Assembly: GCA_025698895.1 (NCBI GenBank)
Contig: JAILWO010000004.1
Span: 1 to 64,000, forward strand
Source: Rhizobiaceae bacterium
GTDB lineage: Bacteria; Pseudomonadota; Alphaproteobacteria; Rhizobiales; Rhizobiaceae
DNA: 64,000 nt
Direction: 5' to 3'
The number at the start of each line of letters is the position of its first letter. Position 1 is the first letter of the stretch. Shown here piece after piece: positions 33,883-42,452 of this stretch. The translations under genes and the position numbers were made by a program. The notes below the pieces were generated by a model. The model was not told where the DNA came from. It ran no database searches and saw only the letters and a program-made list of their open reading frames with translations.

Positions 33883-35862
33883 ATGACCGGATTCGATACG
33901 TTTGCCGCGGCCCTGACGCCCCTTAATCTGCTTTTTGCTCTCTTTGGCGTGGTCGCGGGAACGGTCATCGGTGCCATCCCGGGGCTTACCGCCACGATGG
34001 CTGTGGCCGTCCTTGTCCCGCTTACCTTCACCATGGAGCCGGCTTCCGCGCTCATTCTGATGGGCGCGATCTATACCGGCGCGATCTATGGCGGCGCCTA
34101 CTCCGCCATTCTGCTCAACACGCCCGGCACGCCATCGGCCATCGCTACCACCTTCGACGGATATCCAATGGCGCGCCGCGGCGACGGCGATCTGGCTATC
34201 ACCCTTGCCTGTCTCGCGTCGGTCTTCGGTGGTCTCATCGGCGCCGCCTTCCTGCTGCTGCTTGCGCCGCCCCTTTCGTCGATAGCGCTGGCATTCGGGC
34301 CGGTCGAATACTTTTGGCTGGCGATCTTCGGCCTGTCGCTGATCGCCGCTCTGTCGGAAGGCAACGTGTTCAAGGGACTTGCCGGCGGGGCCCTCGGCCT
34401 TCTCATCTCAACGGTAGGCGTCGCCGAAATCTCCGCCGACGTGCGGCTGACGTTCGGATCGCAAATCCTGCTGGGCGGTATTCAGGCTGTCGCGGCGCTG
34501 ATCGGCCTCTACTGCATTCCGGTGCTGATCGATCTCGTCGCGACGCCCGAGCGGCACCTACGCGTGGAGCAGCCGAAGGGGTTCCGCCTCGCCGAAGCGA
34601 TCGGCGTGTCGCTGCGCGGCTGGTTGAACCTGATCCGTTCCTCTGTTATCGGGACCATCGTCGGCATCCTGCCGGGTGCCGGCGGCTCGGTCGCCGGCCT
34701 CGTCGCCTATTCGGAGGCCCGCCGCTCGGACCGCGGCGGCGTCGAATTCGGCAAAGGGGCACCCGGCGGCATCCTCGCCAGTGAAGCCGCCAACAACGCC
34801 ACCGTCGGTGGCGGTTTCATACCGACGCTGGTGCTCGGTATTCCAGGCACGCCGCCCGATGCCGTCATCCTGGGTGCCCTGCTGGTGCAAGGCATCCGCA
34901 CCGGGCCGACGCTGTTCGAAAGCGGTGGCGCCATCGTCTACACCTTCATCTGGGGCCTGCTCCTCGCAACGCTGCTGATGCTGCCCACGGGCCTGCTGAT
35001 CGGCCGTTACGCCTACAAGTCGATCGTGGCGGTGCCGAAGCCGTTGCTGGTGGCCGGCGTCGCCTTCATGACGATTGTCGGCACCTATGCAATACGCAAC
35101 AGCACGTCCGACGTGCTGGTCATGGTCGTGCTCGGCGCCATCGGGTGGGTGGTGTCGCGCTTCGGCTTCGCGGTTTCTCCCATCGTGCTTGGCATCATCC
35201 TCGGCCCGATCGCCGAGCAGGGCTTCGTGCAGGCATGGACCATTGGCACCGCCATGCAGAACATCCCGGCGATGTTCTTCGGCCGCCCGATCTCGATCGG
35301 GATCATCACCTTCACGCTTTTCTCGCTGCTGTGGCCCTTGGCTCGAACGGCTATCGCACGTCGCCGGGGAGCCGCCGACCTGCCTGTGATCGCCGGCGCG
35401 CCTGCGGTCAGGGGACCGGTCGATTGGGCGACGGTGGCAGTTTCGGCGGTGCTCAGCCTGGTTGGCGCGGTCACGCTCTTCGACACCGCGCACTACAGCG
35501 ACGCCGACTCCAAGGTGTTTCCGCAAACGGTGGCGATCGGCCTGATCGTCTTCGCGGGCCTGTGCCTCCTGCGCGCCCTGCTCGGGATGCGCAACCGCGA
35601 CACGCCGCCGTCCGGCTCGATGTCTCGCAGAACGGCCCTCGTTGTCGCCGTGCTGGCGGCTGCATTGCTCCTGCCGTTGGTCGGCTTCGTCGCCGCTTCG
35701 CTGCTGCTGGTCGCGGTGCTGATCCCGATCGGCATGCACGAACGCTGGACAGCGCGCACCGGGGTAATCTACGCCCTATCCGGCGTCGTCATCGTGTTGG
35801 CGGTCACCTGGCTGTTCGGCACGCTTCTCCACGTCCCCCTGCCGGTCGGCCGGCTCTTCTAG
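33883..35862 (+). CDS. Fused TctA-TctB membrane subunit of a tripartite tricarboxylate-type transporter
   Basis: A 659-residue membrane protein. Residues about 1-505 are TctA: VIGAIPGLTATMAVAVLVPLTF (the conserved GxxPGL loop), YGGAYSAILLNTPGTPSAIATTFDGYPMA and a second GILPGAGGSVAG...PGTPPDAVILGALLVQGI. Residues about 515-659 form the four-helix TctB small subunit (VDWATVAVSAVLSLVGAVTLFDT to the C-terminus), normally a separate protein. With TctC it would import sulfolactate or a related sulfonate. The slcC-like gene starts 9 bp after its stop. Confidence 0.88.
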   Translation: MTGFDTFAAALTPLNLLFALFGVVAGTVIGAIPGLTATMAVAVLVPLTFTMEPASALILMGAIYTGAIYGGAYSAILLNTPGTPSAIATTFDGYPMARRGDGDLAITLACLASVFGGLIGAAFLLLLAPPLSSIALAFGPVEYFWLAIFGLSLIAALSEGNVFKGLAGGALGLLISTVGVAEISADVRLTFGSQILLGGIQAVAALIGLYCIPVLIDLVATPERHLRVEQPKGFRLAEAIGVSLRGWLNLIRSSVIGTIVGILPGAGGSVAGLVAYSEARRSDRGGVEFGKGAPGGILASEAANNATVGGGFIPTLVLGIPGTPPDAVILGALLVQGIRTGPTLFESGGAIVYTFIWGLLLATLLMLPTGLLIGRYAYKSIVAVPKPLLVAGVAFMTIVGTYAIRNSTSDVLVMVVLGAIGWVVSRFGFAVSPIVLGIILGPIAEQGFVQAWTIGTAMQNIPAMFFGRPISIGIITFTLFSLLWPLARTAIARRRGAADLPVIAGAPAVRGPVDWATVAVSAVLSLVGAVTLFDTAHYSDADSKVFPQTVAIGLIVFAGLCLLRALLGMRNRDTPPSGSMSRRTALVVAVLAAALLLPLVGFVAASLLLVAVLIPIGMHERWTARTGVIYALSGVVIVLAVTWLFGTLLHVPLPVGRLF

Positions 35863-35870
35863 GACATCGC

Positions 35871-36803
35871 ATGCCCGAGATCGTCATCACAGAATTCATG
35901 GACGAGGGTGCCGTGGCGCTGCTCAAGGCGCGGCACGACACTCTTTATGACCCGCAGTTGGTCGACCGCTTCGACGACCTGAAAAGACATGCAGGCGAAG
36001 CGAAGGCTCTGATCGTGCGCAACCGCACGCAGGTGCGTGGCGAATTGCTGGAAGCTGCGCCGCGGCTAAGCTGCGTCGGCCGGCTCGGCGTCGGGCTGGA
36101 CAATATCGACGTCGAAGCCTGCGCTGCGCGCGGCATCGAGGTCTATCCGGCGACCGGTGCCAACGACTTGGCGGTCGCCGAATATGTCTTAGCCTGTGCG
36201 ATGATGCTTCTGCGGGGCGCCTATCATGCCACGGATGCCATGATCGCGGGTGAATGGCCGCGGCAGAAGCTCATCGGCGGTGAGTTGGCCGGCCGCACGA
36301 TGGGACTGGTCGGATTCGGCGCAATCGCGCGCGAGGTCGGCTGGCGCGCGCAGGCGCTCGGCATGCAGGTGGTAGCCTACGATCCACATGTGGATGCCAT
36401 GCATCCCGCCTGGCAATTGGCTCGCAATGTTTCGCTCGACGGCCTGCTCGAAATAGCGGACGCTGTCAGCCTGCATGTGCCGCTGACGGACGCGACGCGG
36501 CACATGATCGGCGCGCCCCAGCTTGCCGCGATGAAACCGGGAGCAGTGCTTGTCAATGCCGCGCGGGGAGGGGTGGTCGACGAGCAGGCGCTGGCCGCGG
36601 CATTGCGAGCGGGGCGACCGGCGGGGGCAGCACTCGACGTGTTCGAGACCGAACCGCTGACGGCGGATGCGGGCGCGACGTTTGCCGGCATCCCGAACCT
36701 CATCCTGACGCCCCATATCGCAGGCGTAACGGCGGAATCCAACGTCCGGGTCTCACATCTCATCGCCGAGAAGGTTCTCGCGCATCTGGGCCGCACGCCA
36801 TGA
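35871..36803 (+). CDS. slcC: D-2-hydroxyacid dehydrogenase family, probable (S)-sulfolactate dehydrogenase (SlcC-like)
   Basis: A 310-residue NAD-dependent dehydrogenase. The substrate domain comes first (SCVGRLGVGLDNIDVEAC), then the Rossmann fold MGLVGFGAIAREVG. The catalytic Arg-Glu-His lie in NAARGGVVDE, FETEPL and TPHIAGVT. In Chromohalobacter, SlcC of this family oxidises (S)-sulfolactate to sulfopyruvate. Here it overlaps the ComC-like gene by 4 nt, giving the two-enzyme inversion of (S)- to (R)-sulfolactate needed by SuyAB. AGGA overlaps the preceding stop. Confidence 0.78.
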   Translation: MPEIVITEFMDEGAVALLKARHDTLYDPQLVDRFDDLKRHAGEAKALIVRNRTQVRGELLEAAPRLSCVGRLGVGLDNIDVEACAARGIEVYPATGANDLAVAEYVLACAMMLLRGAYHATDAMIAGEWPRQKLIGGELAGRTMGLVGFGAIAREVGWRAQALGMQVVAYDPHVDAMHPAWQLARNVSLDGLLEIADAVSLHVPLTDATRHMIGAPQLAAMKPGAVLVNAARGGVVDEQALAAALRAGRPAGAALDVFETEPLTADAGATFAGIPNLILTPHIAGVTAESNVRVSHLIAEKVLAHLGRTP

Positions 36804-37804
36804 GCCGGAGGCTTACCGTCGCGGAGGCTCATGCGCTGGTATGCGCTGCGTTGACCGCATCCAGCACGTCGCTCGACAATGCCGTGTCCGTCGCCGATGC
36901 GCTGGTCGGAGCCGAGCTTGCAGGTCAGGGCGGGCATGGCCTGAGACGGGTCGCGGCCTACGCGGCGCAGGCCCGCTCCGGCAAGGTGAACGGTCACGCC
37001 ACGCCGAAGGCCTCCCGTCCGAGGCCCGGCACTGTCTCCGTCGATGCCGCACATGGCTTCGCCTATCCGGCACTGGACCTCGCAATCGCGGAACTGACCC
37101 GGCTCGCTCCCGAACAGGGCATCGCCACCGCAGGCGTCCGCCGCTCGCACCATGCGGGCGTGGCCGGTCTTTTTGTCGAGCGTCTTGCCGAGGCCGGATT
37201 GGTCGGACTCATGTTCGCGAACTCGCCGGCGGCCATGGCTGCGTGGGGCGGCGCGAAGCCGGTCTACGGCACCAATCCGATCGCATTTGCGTGCCCGGTT
37301 GCGAAGGATGCTCCCATTGTGGTCGACGTGTCGTTGTCGAAGGTCGCGCGCGGCCGGGTCATGGCGGCGGCACAGAAAGGAGAAGCAATCCCGGAGGGCT
37401 GGGCGCTCGATGCGGGCGGCAATCCGACGACCGATGCCAGGGCAGCCCTTGCCGGGACCATGCTGCCGCTTAGCGAGGCCAAGGGTTCCGCGCTGGCGCT
37501 CATGGTCGAACTGCTCGCAGCCGGGCTGACCGGCGCGAACTACGCATCGGAGCAGTCTTCCTTCTTCGAGGGCGAAGGTACGCCTCCGGGAACCGGCCAG
37601 CTTCTGATCGCGATTGATCCCGCCGGCTTCGGCGGGCTAAAGGCACTGGAACGTTTCGCCGAGATGGCGGTTGCCGTGGAAGAGGGGGGTACCGCCCGCT
37701 TGCCGGGACGGCGGCGGCAAGTTCTGAGACAGCAGCTGGAACGCGACGGCATCGAGGTCGACGCGAATTTGCTGGCTGAAATCGAACGGATCTGCGCCGG
37801 TTGA
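36800..37804 (+). CDS. comC: Malate/L-sulfolactate dehydrogenase family, probable (R)-sulfolactate dehydrogenase (ComC-like)
   Basis: A 334-residue NAD(P)-dependent enzyme of the LDH2/MDH2 family, which includes ComC (sulfolactate dehydrogenase). Family blocks are GHGLRRVAAYAAQARSGKVNG, GVRRSHHAGVAGLFVERLAEAGLVGLMFANSPAAMAAWGG (catalytic His) and YGTNPIAFACP. It should reduce sulfopyruvate to (R)-sulfolactate. Translation is coupled to slcC through an ATGA overlap. A general malate or ureidoglycolate dehydrogenase role is possible but less likely here. Confidence 0.78.
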   Translation: MSRRLTVAEAHALVCAALTASSTSLDNAVSVADALVGAELAGQGGHGLRRVAAYAAQARSGKVNGHATPKASRPRPGTVSVDAAHGFAYPALDLAIAELTRLAPEQGIATAGVRRSHHAGVAGLFVERLAEAGLVGLMFANSPAAMAAWGGAKPVYGTNPIAFACPVAKDAPIVVDVSLSKVARGRVMAAAQKGEAIPEGWALDAGGNPTTDARAALAGTMLPLSEAKGSALALMVELLAAGLTGANYASEQSSFFEGEGTPPGTGQLLIAIDPAGFGGLKALERFAEMAVAVEEGGTARLPGRRRQVLRQQLERDGIEVDANLLAEIERICAG

Positions 37805-37823
37805 GGCGTGAAGGGAGAAGAAG

Positions 37824-39281
37824 ATGCTCCAGAAAACAAGCCATTTCATGAAGACCGCCAACCTGATTGGCGGTGAATGGGTGCAGTCGGATTCGGGCGA
37901 CACGATCGACGTGACCAATCCGGCGACCGGACTGAAGATCGGGACCGTGCCCAAATCCGGTCGGGCCGAAACGAAGCGCGCCGTCGAGGCGGCGGCCGAA
38001 GCGTTCAAGAGCTGGCGCAAGACGTCGGCGCTGGAGCGGTCCAAGCTGATGCGCAAGCTGCATGATGCGATCATGGACAATCAGGACAGTCTGGCCGAGC
38101 TGCTGACCATGGAGCAGGGCAAGTCCCTCACCGAGGCCAAGGGCGAGGTCGGAATGTCCGCGGCCTATATACTGTGGTACGCGGAAGAGGGCCGGCGAAC
38201 CTATGGTGACGCGGTGCCGAGCCCCTGGGCTGACCGGCGCATCCTCGTCACGAAAGAGCCTGTCGGCGTGATCGCGGCGATCACGCCGTGGAACTTCCCG
38301 TCCTCCATGCTGGCCCGCAAGATTGGCCCGGCGCTCGCCGCGGGCTGCACCTCGGTCGTCAAGCCGGCCTCGCAGACGCCTTATTCCGGGCTTGCCTGGG
38401 GCGTGCTGGCCGAGGAAGTCGGCATTCCCAAGGGCGTGCTGAACATCGTTACAGGCTCGGCGTCAGAAATTGGCGACGAACTTTGCGAAAACCCGCTGGT
38501 GCGCAAGATTACCTTCACCGGCTCCACGGAAGTCGGCAAGGTGCTGCTGAAGAAAGCGGCGGACACCGTCAAGAAGGTCTCGATGGAACTTGGCGGCAAC
38601 GCGCCCTTCCTGGTTTTCGACGACGCAGATGTCGACCGGGCGGTGGAAGGCGCCGTCGCCGCGAAGTATCGCAATTCCGGCCAGACCTGCGTGTGCACCA
38701 ACCGCTTCATCGTCCAGGCCGGCGTCTATGACGAGTTTGTCGAAAAACTCGCGGCCGCGACGAGGAAACTGAAAGTTGGCCCGGGTCTCGAGGAGGGCAC
38801 TCAACAAGGTCCGCTGATCGACGAAAAGGCCGTCGAGAAGGTCGAGGAGTTCATTGAGGATGCGACCGCCAAGGGCGGCAAGGTCGTCAGCGGCGGCAAG
38901 CGCCACGAACTGGGCGGCACCTTCTTCGAGCCGACAGTCATACGCGATGCCACGATCGACATGAAGTTCACCAAGGACGAGATCTTCGGCCCGGTGGCGC
39001 CTGTCTATCGCTTCGAAAAGGAAGAAGAGGCAGTCGAGATGGCCAATGACACGATCTACGGCCTAGCCAGCTATTTCTACGCCGGCGATCTCGGGCGCGT
39101 GTTCCGGGTCATGGAAGGGCTGAAGTATGGCCTGATAGGCGTCAACGAAGGCATTATTACCACCGCCGAAGCGCCGTTCGGTGGGCTCAAGCAGTCCGGG
39201 CTCGGCAAAGAGGGTGGCCATCAGGGAATCGAGGATTATCTCGACACCAAATATATCTGTATCGGCGGGCTGGGCCTCTGA
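37824..39281 (+). CDS. GabD-like aldehyde dehydrogenase, probable sulfolactaldehyde dehydrogenase
   Basis: A 485-residue NAD(P)-dependent aldehyde dehydrogenase closest in pattern to succinate-semialdehyde dehydrogenase: AAITPWNFP, FTGSTEVGKVLL, the catalytic Glu255 in MELGG, Cys289 in NSGQTCVCTNRF, and the C-terminal APFGGLKQSGLGKEGGHQGIEDYLDTKYICIGG. Sulfolactaldehyde dehydrogenases of sulfoglycolysis belong to this group. It would oxidise sulfolactaldehyde to (S)-sulfolactate, joining the aldolase step to SuyAB. It has a purine-rich ribosome-binding site (GGGAGA) and abuts the epimerase gene. Confidence 0.8.
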   Translation: MLQKTSHFMKTANLIGGEWVQSDSGDTIDVTNPATGLKIGTVPKSGRAETKRAVEAAAEAFKSWRKTSALERSKLMRKLHDAIMDNQDSLAELLTMEQGKSLTEAKGEVGMSAAYILWYAEEGRRTYGDAVPSPWADRRILVTKEPVGVIAAITPWNFPSSMLARKIGPALAAGCTSVVKPASQTPYSGLAWGVLAEEVGIPKGVLNIVTGSASEIGDELCENPLVRKITFTGSTEVGKVLLKKAADTVKKVSMELGGNAPFLVFDDADVDRAVEGAVAAKYRNSGQTCVCTNRFIVQAGVYDEFVEKLAAATRKLKVGPGLEEGTQQGPLIDEKAVEKVEEFIEDATAKGGKVVSGGKRHELGGTFFEPTVIRDATIDMKFTKDEIFGPVAPVYRFEKEEEAVEMANDTIYGLASYFYAGDLGRVFRVMEGLKYGLIGVNEGIITTAEAPFGGLKQSGLGKEGGHQGIEDYLDTKYICIGGLGL

Positions 39282-40295
39282 ATGAACGGCCGGACCGAAG
39301 AGTTCGGCCGCACGGCGGAGGGCGAAACCGTCCTCCGCATCCCTATAGAGGGTGGCGGGCTGACTGCGTCCATCATGAACTGGGGCGCGGCCATTCAGGA
39401 TTTGCGGCTCGAAGGGCATGACGCGCCGCTGGTGCTGGGCTTCGAGAGTTTCGATCCTTATCCGGATCACTCGCCTTATTTCGGCGCGACCGCCGGGCGG
39501 TACGCCAACCGAATCCGTGGCGGCAAGTTCGTCATCGACGGCCAGCGCTTCGAGGCCGATCTGAATTTCCTCGGCAAGCACACGCTGCATGGAGGCGCCA
39601 GGGGGCTCGGCAAGCGCGTCTGGCAGGCGGCGGATGCCGGCGGCGACTTCGTGCGATTGACGATTCTGGACGAGGCGGGTCAGCCGGGCTTTCCCGGCAA
39701 TCTGGACATTTCCTGCACCTACCGGGTGAAGGCTGGTGGCGTGCTGGCGGTCGAGTTCGAGGCGAGGACCGATGCGCCGACGCTGTGCAACCTGGCCCAT
39801 CACTCCTATTTCAATCTGGACGACGGCGGCTGGTCCGACATTCTCGGGCACCGGCTCATGCTGCCGGCGGCAGCCTATCTGCCCGTCGACGAGGAATTGA
39901 TACCGACCGGCGTGGTCCAGCCGGTAGACGGCACGGAATTCGATTTCCGTCTGGCGCGCGAGATTCGGAGCCAGGGCGAGCAGATTCCCTATGACCACAA
40001 TTACTGCCTGACGGCGTCGCGCGGCGAGCTCAGGCTGGCGGGCTGGGTGCAGGGTCGTTCAGGCGTCGAGATGGAAGTCTGGTCGACCGAGCCCGGGATC
40101 CAGTTCTATGCCGGTCACAAAGTTGCCCGCGATGTTCCCGGCCTCGGCGGTCGCCGCTACGGCGCCTATGCCGGCTTTGCGCTGGAACCGCAGGTCTGGC
40201 CCGATTCGCCGAACCGCCCCTATTTTCCACAGGCGATCCTGCGACCAGGCGAGATCTATCGGCAGATCACGGAGTACCGCTTCCGGAACGGCTGA
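39282..40295 (+). CDS. Aldose 1-epimerase (GalM family), possible sulfoquinovose mutarotase
   Basis: A 337-residue galactose-mutarotase-family protein: YFGATAGRYANRIRGGKFVIDGQRF, KHTLHGGARGLGKRVWQ (His), CNLAHHSYFNLDD (catalytic His), PYDHNYCL, and GFALEPQVWPDSPNRPYFPQAILRPGEIY (catalytic Glu). The ATG follows the dehydrogenase stop directly. E. coli sulfoglycolysis also includes a mutarotase (YihR); here the enzyme would interconvert sulfoquinovose anomers. General aldose specificity cannot be excluded. Confidence 0.83.
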   Translation: MNGRTEEFGRTAEGETVLRIPIEGGGLTASIMNWGAAIQDLRLEGHDAPLVLGFESFDPYPDHSPYFGATAGRYANRIRGGKFVIDGQRFEADLNFLGKHTLHGGARGLGKRVWQAADAGGDFVRLTILDEAGQPGFPGNLDISCTYRVKAGGVLAVEFEARTDAPTLCNLAHHSYFNLDDGGWSDILGHRLMLPAAAYLPVDEELIPTGVVQPVDGTEFDFRLAREIRSQGEQIPYDHNYCLTASRGELRLAGWVQGRSGVEMEVWSTEPGIQFYAGHKVARDVPGLGGRRYGAYAGFALEPQVWPDSPNRPYFPQAILRPGEIYRQITEYRFRNG

Positions 40296-41231
40296 TCACA
40301 ACGCGAATGCCGTCCTGATTGTTTCGAAGGGCGCCAACGCGCCGCGAATCCGAACCACCGAGGCGGCAACGGCATGAGCCTTTCGCGCTGCCGTCTCGGG
40401 ACTGTCCCCGGCCAGCCGGGCGGCAAGGTAGCCGGCGTTGAAACTGTCGCCGGCTCCGGTGGTGTCCACCGGATCCGGGACCGGGACAGCGGCAATTTCA
40501 GCGGAACCGGAGGCTGCATGGATCAATGCCGGGTTTTCGCCGTTCTTGACAATGATTTCCCCGACACCGAGCAAGGCTATGCGATCGGCCGTCGCGGTTT
40601 GCGAGGCATCACCGAACAGCGCCTGTTCGTCTGGAAAGGTCGGTAGCGCGATGGTGGATACAGCCAGCGCCTCGTTGATCGCCGCCTTCGCGTCCTCTTC
40701 GCCCGGCCAGAGGCGGGGCCGGTAGTTGGGGTCGAAGGCGATCGCCGCGCCCGCGTCACGGGCATCGCGCACGGCGCCGATCAAGGTCGCGCGGGCGGCC
40801 GCATCGAGAATTGCCAAAGTGATTCCGGAAAAATAGACAAGCGCCCGGTTTTCAAGACTTTTCGCCAGTGCGGCGGGGTCGTCGGCCAGCCGTCGGGCGG
40901 CCGAATCCGAACGCCAGTAGGTGAAGGATCGTTCGGCGCCGGCCAAGGTGATGGCATAGAGGCCGGGCCTTGCACCGGCAACCATGGGGCTCTCGGAAAT
41001 TCCGATACCGGCCGCGCGCATGAATTCGGCTTGCTTCACCGAAAAGGGGTCGTCGCCGAAGGCGGTAATGTAGTCGCAGGCGCGGTCCTCGGAGGTCAGC
41101 GCTCGCATCGCCCAGAGCGTGTTGAACGTATCGCCGGCGAAGCCCATGCGCCAGTCGTCCGCACCGGCATTGGGCCGGGCCGACAGTTCCAGCATGCATT
41201 CGCCAATCGAGGCCACACCGCCTTCGCGCAT
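40296..41231 (-). CDS. PfkB-family kinase, KdgK-like (2-keto-3-deoxygluconokinase)
   Basis: A 311-residue sugar kinase. N-terminal IGECMLELS and GFAGDTFNTLWAMRAL are typical of KdgK proteins, and the anion-hole motif DTTGAGDSFNAGYLAARLAG is intact. It would phosphorylate 2-keto-3-deoxygluconate or an analogue. It converges with the epimerase gene (stops form TGATCA), so it is not in the same transcript, and no regulon palindrome is seen before it. Its link to sulfosugar use is unclear. The start at 41231 has AGGGAG. Confidence 0.82.
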   Translation of the reverse strand: MREGGVASIGECMLELSARPNAGADDWRMGFAGDTFNTLWAMRALTSEDRACDYITAFGDDPFSVKQAEFMRAAGIGISESPMVAGARPGLYAITLAGAERSFTYWRSDSAARRLADDPAALAKSLENRALVYFSGITLAILDAAARATLIGAVRDARDAGAAIAFDPNYRPRLWPGEEDAKAAINEALAVSTIALPTFPDEQALFGDASQTATADRIALLGVGEIIVKNGENPALIHAASGSAEIAAVPVPDPVDTTGAGDSFNAGYLAARLAGDSPETAARKAHAVAASVVRIRGALAPFETIRTAFAL

Positions 41232-41417
41232 CGCGTTCGACTCCCTGGTTGCCGCGCTTCTACAGACCTCCTCGCGGACGGTCCATCCGCAACGGGCGCT
41301 ACTTTGGAGCTTGACCTTCCGGTTGCTGAAGCTTTCACAGGGGGCAGCGGTCATCCCACGTGGATGCCGGCCAGAGCGACGCTGATCGCATTCCTCAACA
41401 CGATCAACGAGTGACAC

Positions 41418-41882
41418 ATGCCGAAGCAGCAGATGGATTTCGACACGCAGCGCGTGCTGGTCAAGCCGCTGATGGCGCATCTGGCAAGCCTTTCCTCGGA
41501 CGGTCCGCGCGATTCCCCCGTCTGGTTCCTCTGGGAAGACGATTGCCTTTGGCTGATCGGGACAAGCCGGGACAGTTTCGTGAGGCGGCTCGAGGCCGAG
41601 CCGCGATGCGCTGTCGGTATCGTCGATTTCGACGTCGATCGTGGTATCCTCATGCATGTCGGCATACGCGGTCTGGCGGACGTGGGCCCGATGCAGCCCG
41701 AACGGCTGCATCGGCTTCTCGCGCGCTATTTGGGGCCCGATCCTGCCGCCTGGAACGCCTGGTTCAAGGAGACGGTGGTGGAGCCCCTGGATGTCATGGT
41801 GCGCGTCACACCCTCTACGATGGTGGCCAAGGACGTTTCCTATTTCCTGACCGGTCCCGAACTCGCCAGTTTGCGGGGCTGA
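41418..41882 (+). CDS. Pyridoxamine 5'-phosphate oxidase-like protein
   Basis: A 154-residue split-barrel flavin-binding-type protein (LMAHLASLSSDGPRDSPVWFLWEDDCLWLIG; AEPRCAVGIVDFDVDRGILMHVGIRGLADV). Function is unknown; members act as small-molecule oxidases or cofactor-binding stress proteins. It is divergent from the KdgK-like gene with a 186-bp gap, and its stop abuts that of the Lrp-type regulator on the other strand. Confidence 0.75.
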   Translation: MPKQQMDFDTQRVLVKPLMAHLASLSSDGPRDSPVWFLWEDDCLWLIGTSRDSFVRRLEAEPRCAVGIVDFDVDRGILMHVGIRGLADVGPMQPERLHRLLARYLGPDPAAWNAWFKETVVEPLDVMVRVTPSTMVAKDVSYFLTGPELASLRG

Positions 41883-42341
41883 TTATTCCTTGACCGTCTC
41901 CATCGCCACGAAGGTTGAAGTCTGGGCGACATGAGGCAGGGCGGAAATTTTCTCGCCGAGGATGGCCCGATAGGCGGCAATGTCGGTGGTCCGTACCTTC
42001 AGCAGATAGTCGAAGCCGGCTGCTACCATGTGGCATTGCTCGATCTCGGCGATCGCGACGACTGCACGGTTGAATGCATCGAGCGCGGCCGCGCGCGTGT
42101 CCGACAGCTTGACCTGCACGAAGGCGACATGGCGCTCTCCAATCTTCTCGCGATCGACGATCGCGGCATAGCCGCGAATGACGCCCGCCTGCTCCAGACG
42201 CCGCAGGCGTGCCATCACGGGTGTCTTGGACAGGCCGACCCGCTTGCCCAACTCGGCCATCGACAGCCTCGCCTCTGCCGACAGGGCGGCAATGATGTTG
42301 CGGTCGATCCGATCCAGATGGTCTTCCATGTCCTGTTCCAT
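41883..42341 (-). CDS. putR: Lrp/AsnC-family regulator, probable PutR
   Basis: A 152-residue Lrp-type protein: HTH ALSAEARLSMAELGKRVGLSKTPVMARLRRLEQAGVIRGYAAIVD followed by the RAM ligand-binding domain (HVAFVQVKLSDTRAAALDAF...HMVAAGFDYLLKVRTTDIAAY). It is divergent from putA with a 111-bp shared promoter region, the arrangement of PutR, which activates putA in response to proline in Agrobacterium and other alphaproteobacteria. An alternative start lies at 42329. Confidence 0.87.
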   Translation of the reverse strand: MEQDMEDHLDRIDRNIIAALSAEARLSMAELGKRVGLSKTPVMARLRRLEQAGVIRGYAAIVDREKIGERHVAFVQVKLSDTRAAALDAFNRAVVAIAEIEQCHMVAAGFDYLLKVRTTDIAAYRAILGEKISALPHVAQTSTFVAMETVKE

Positions 42342-42452
42342 AGCCTATTCGAATTGCCTGTGCACCTTATTCTAGCTCATAACGACTGCATCCTTCGCTA
42401 CTTCGGACCGCGCATATCGGCGGACGCGTGCTAGCCTTGCCGTTCCAGACAA

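Noticed and set aside
24254-40295. Sulfo-Entner-Doudoroff reading of the island
   Set aside because: No sulfoquinovose dehydrogenase, lactonase, dehydratase or keto-deoxy-sulfogluconate aldolase is visible, whereas kinase and LacD-type aldolase genes are.
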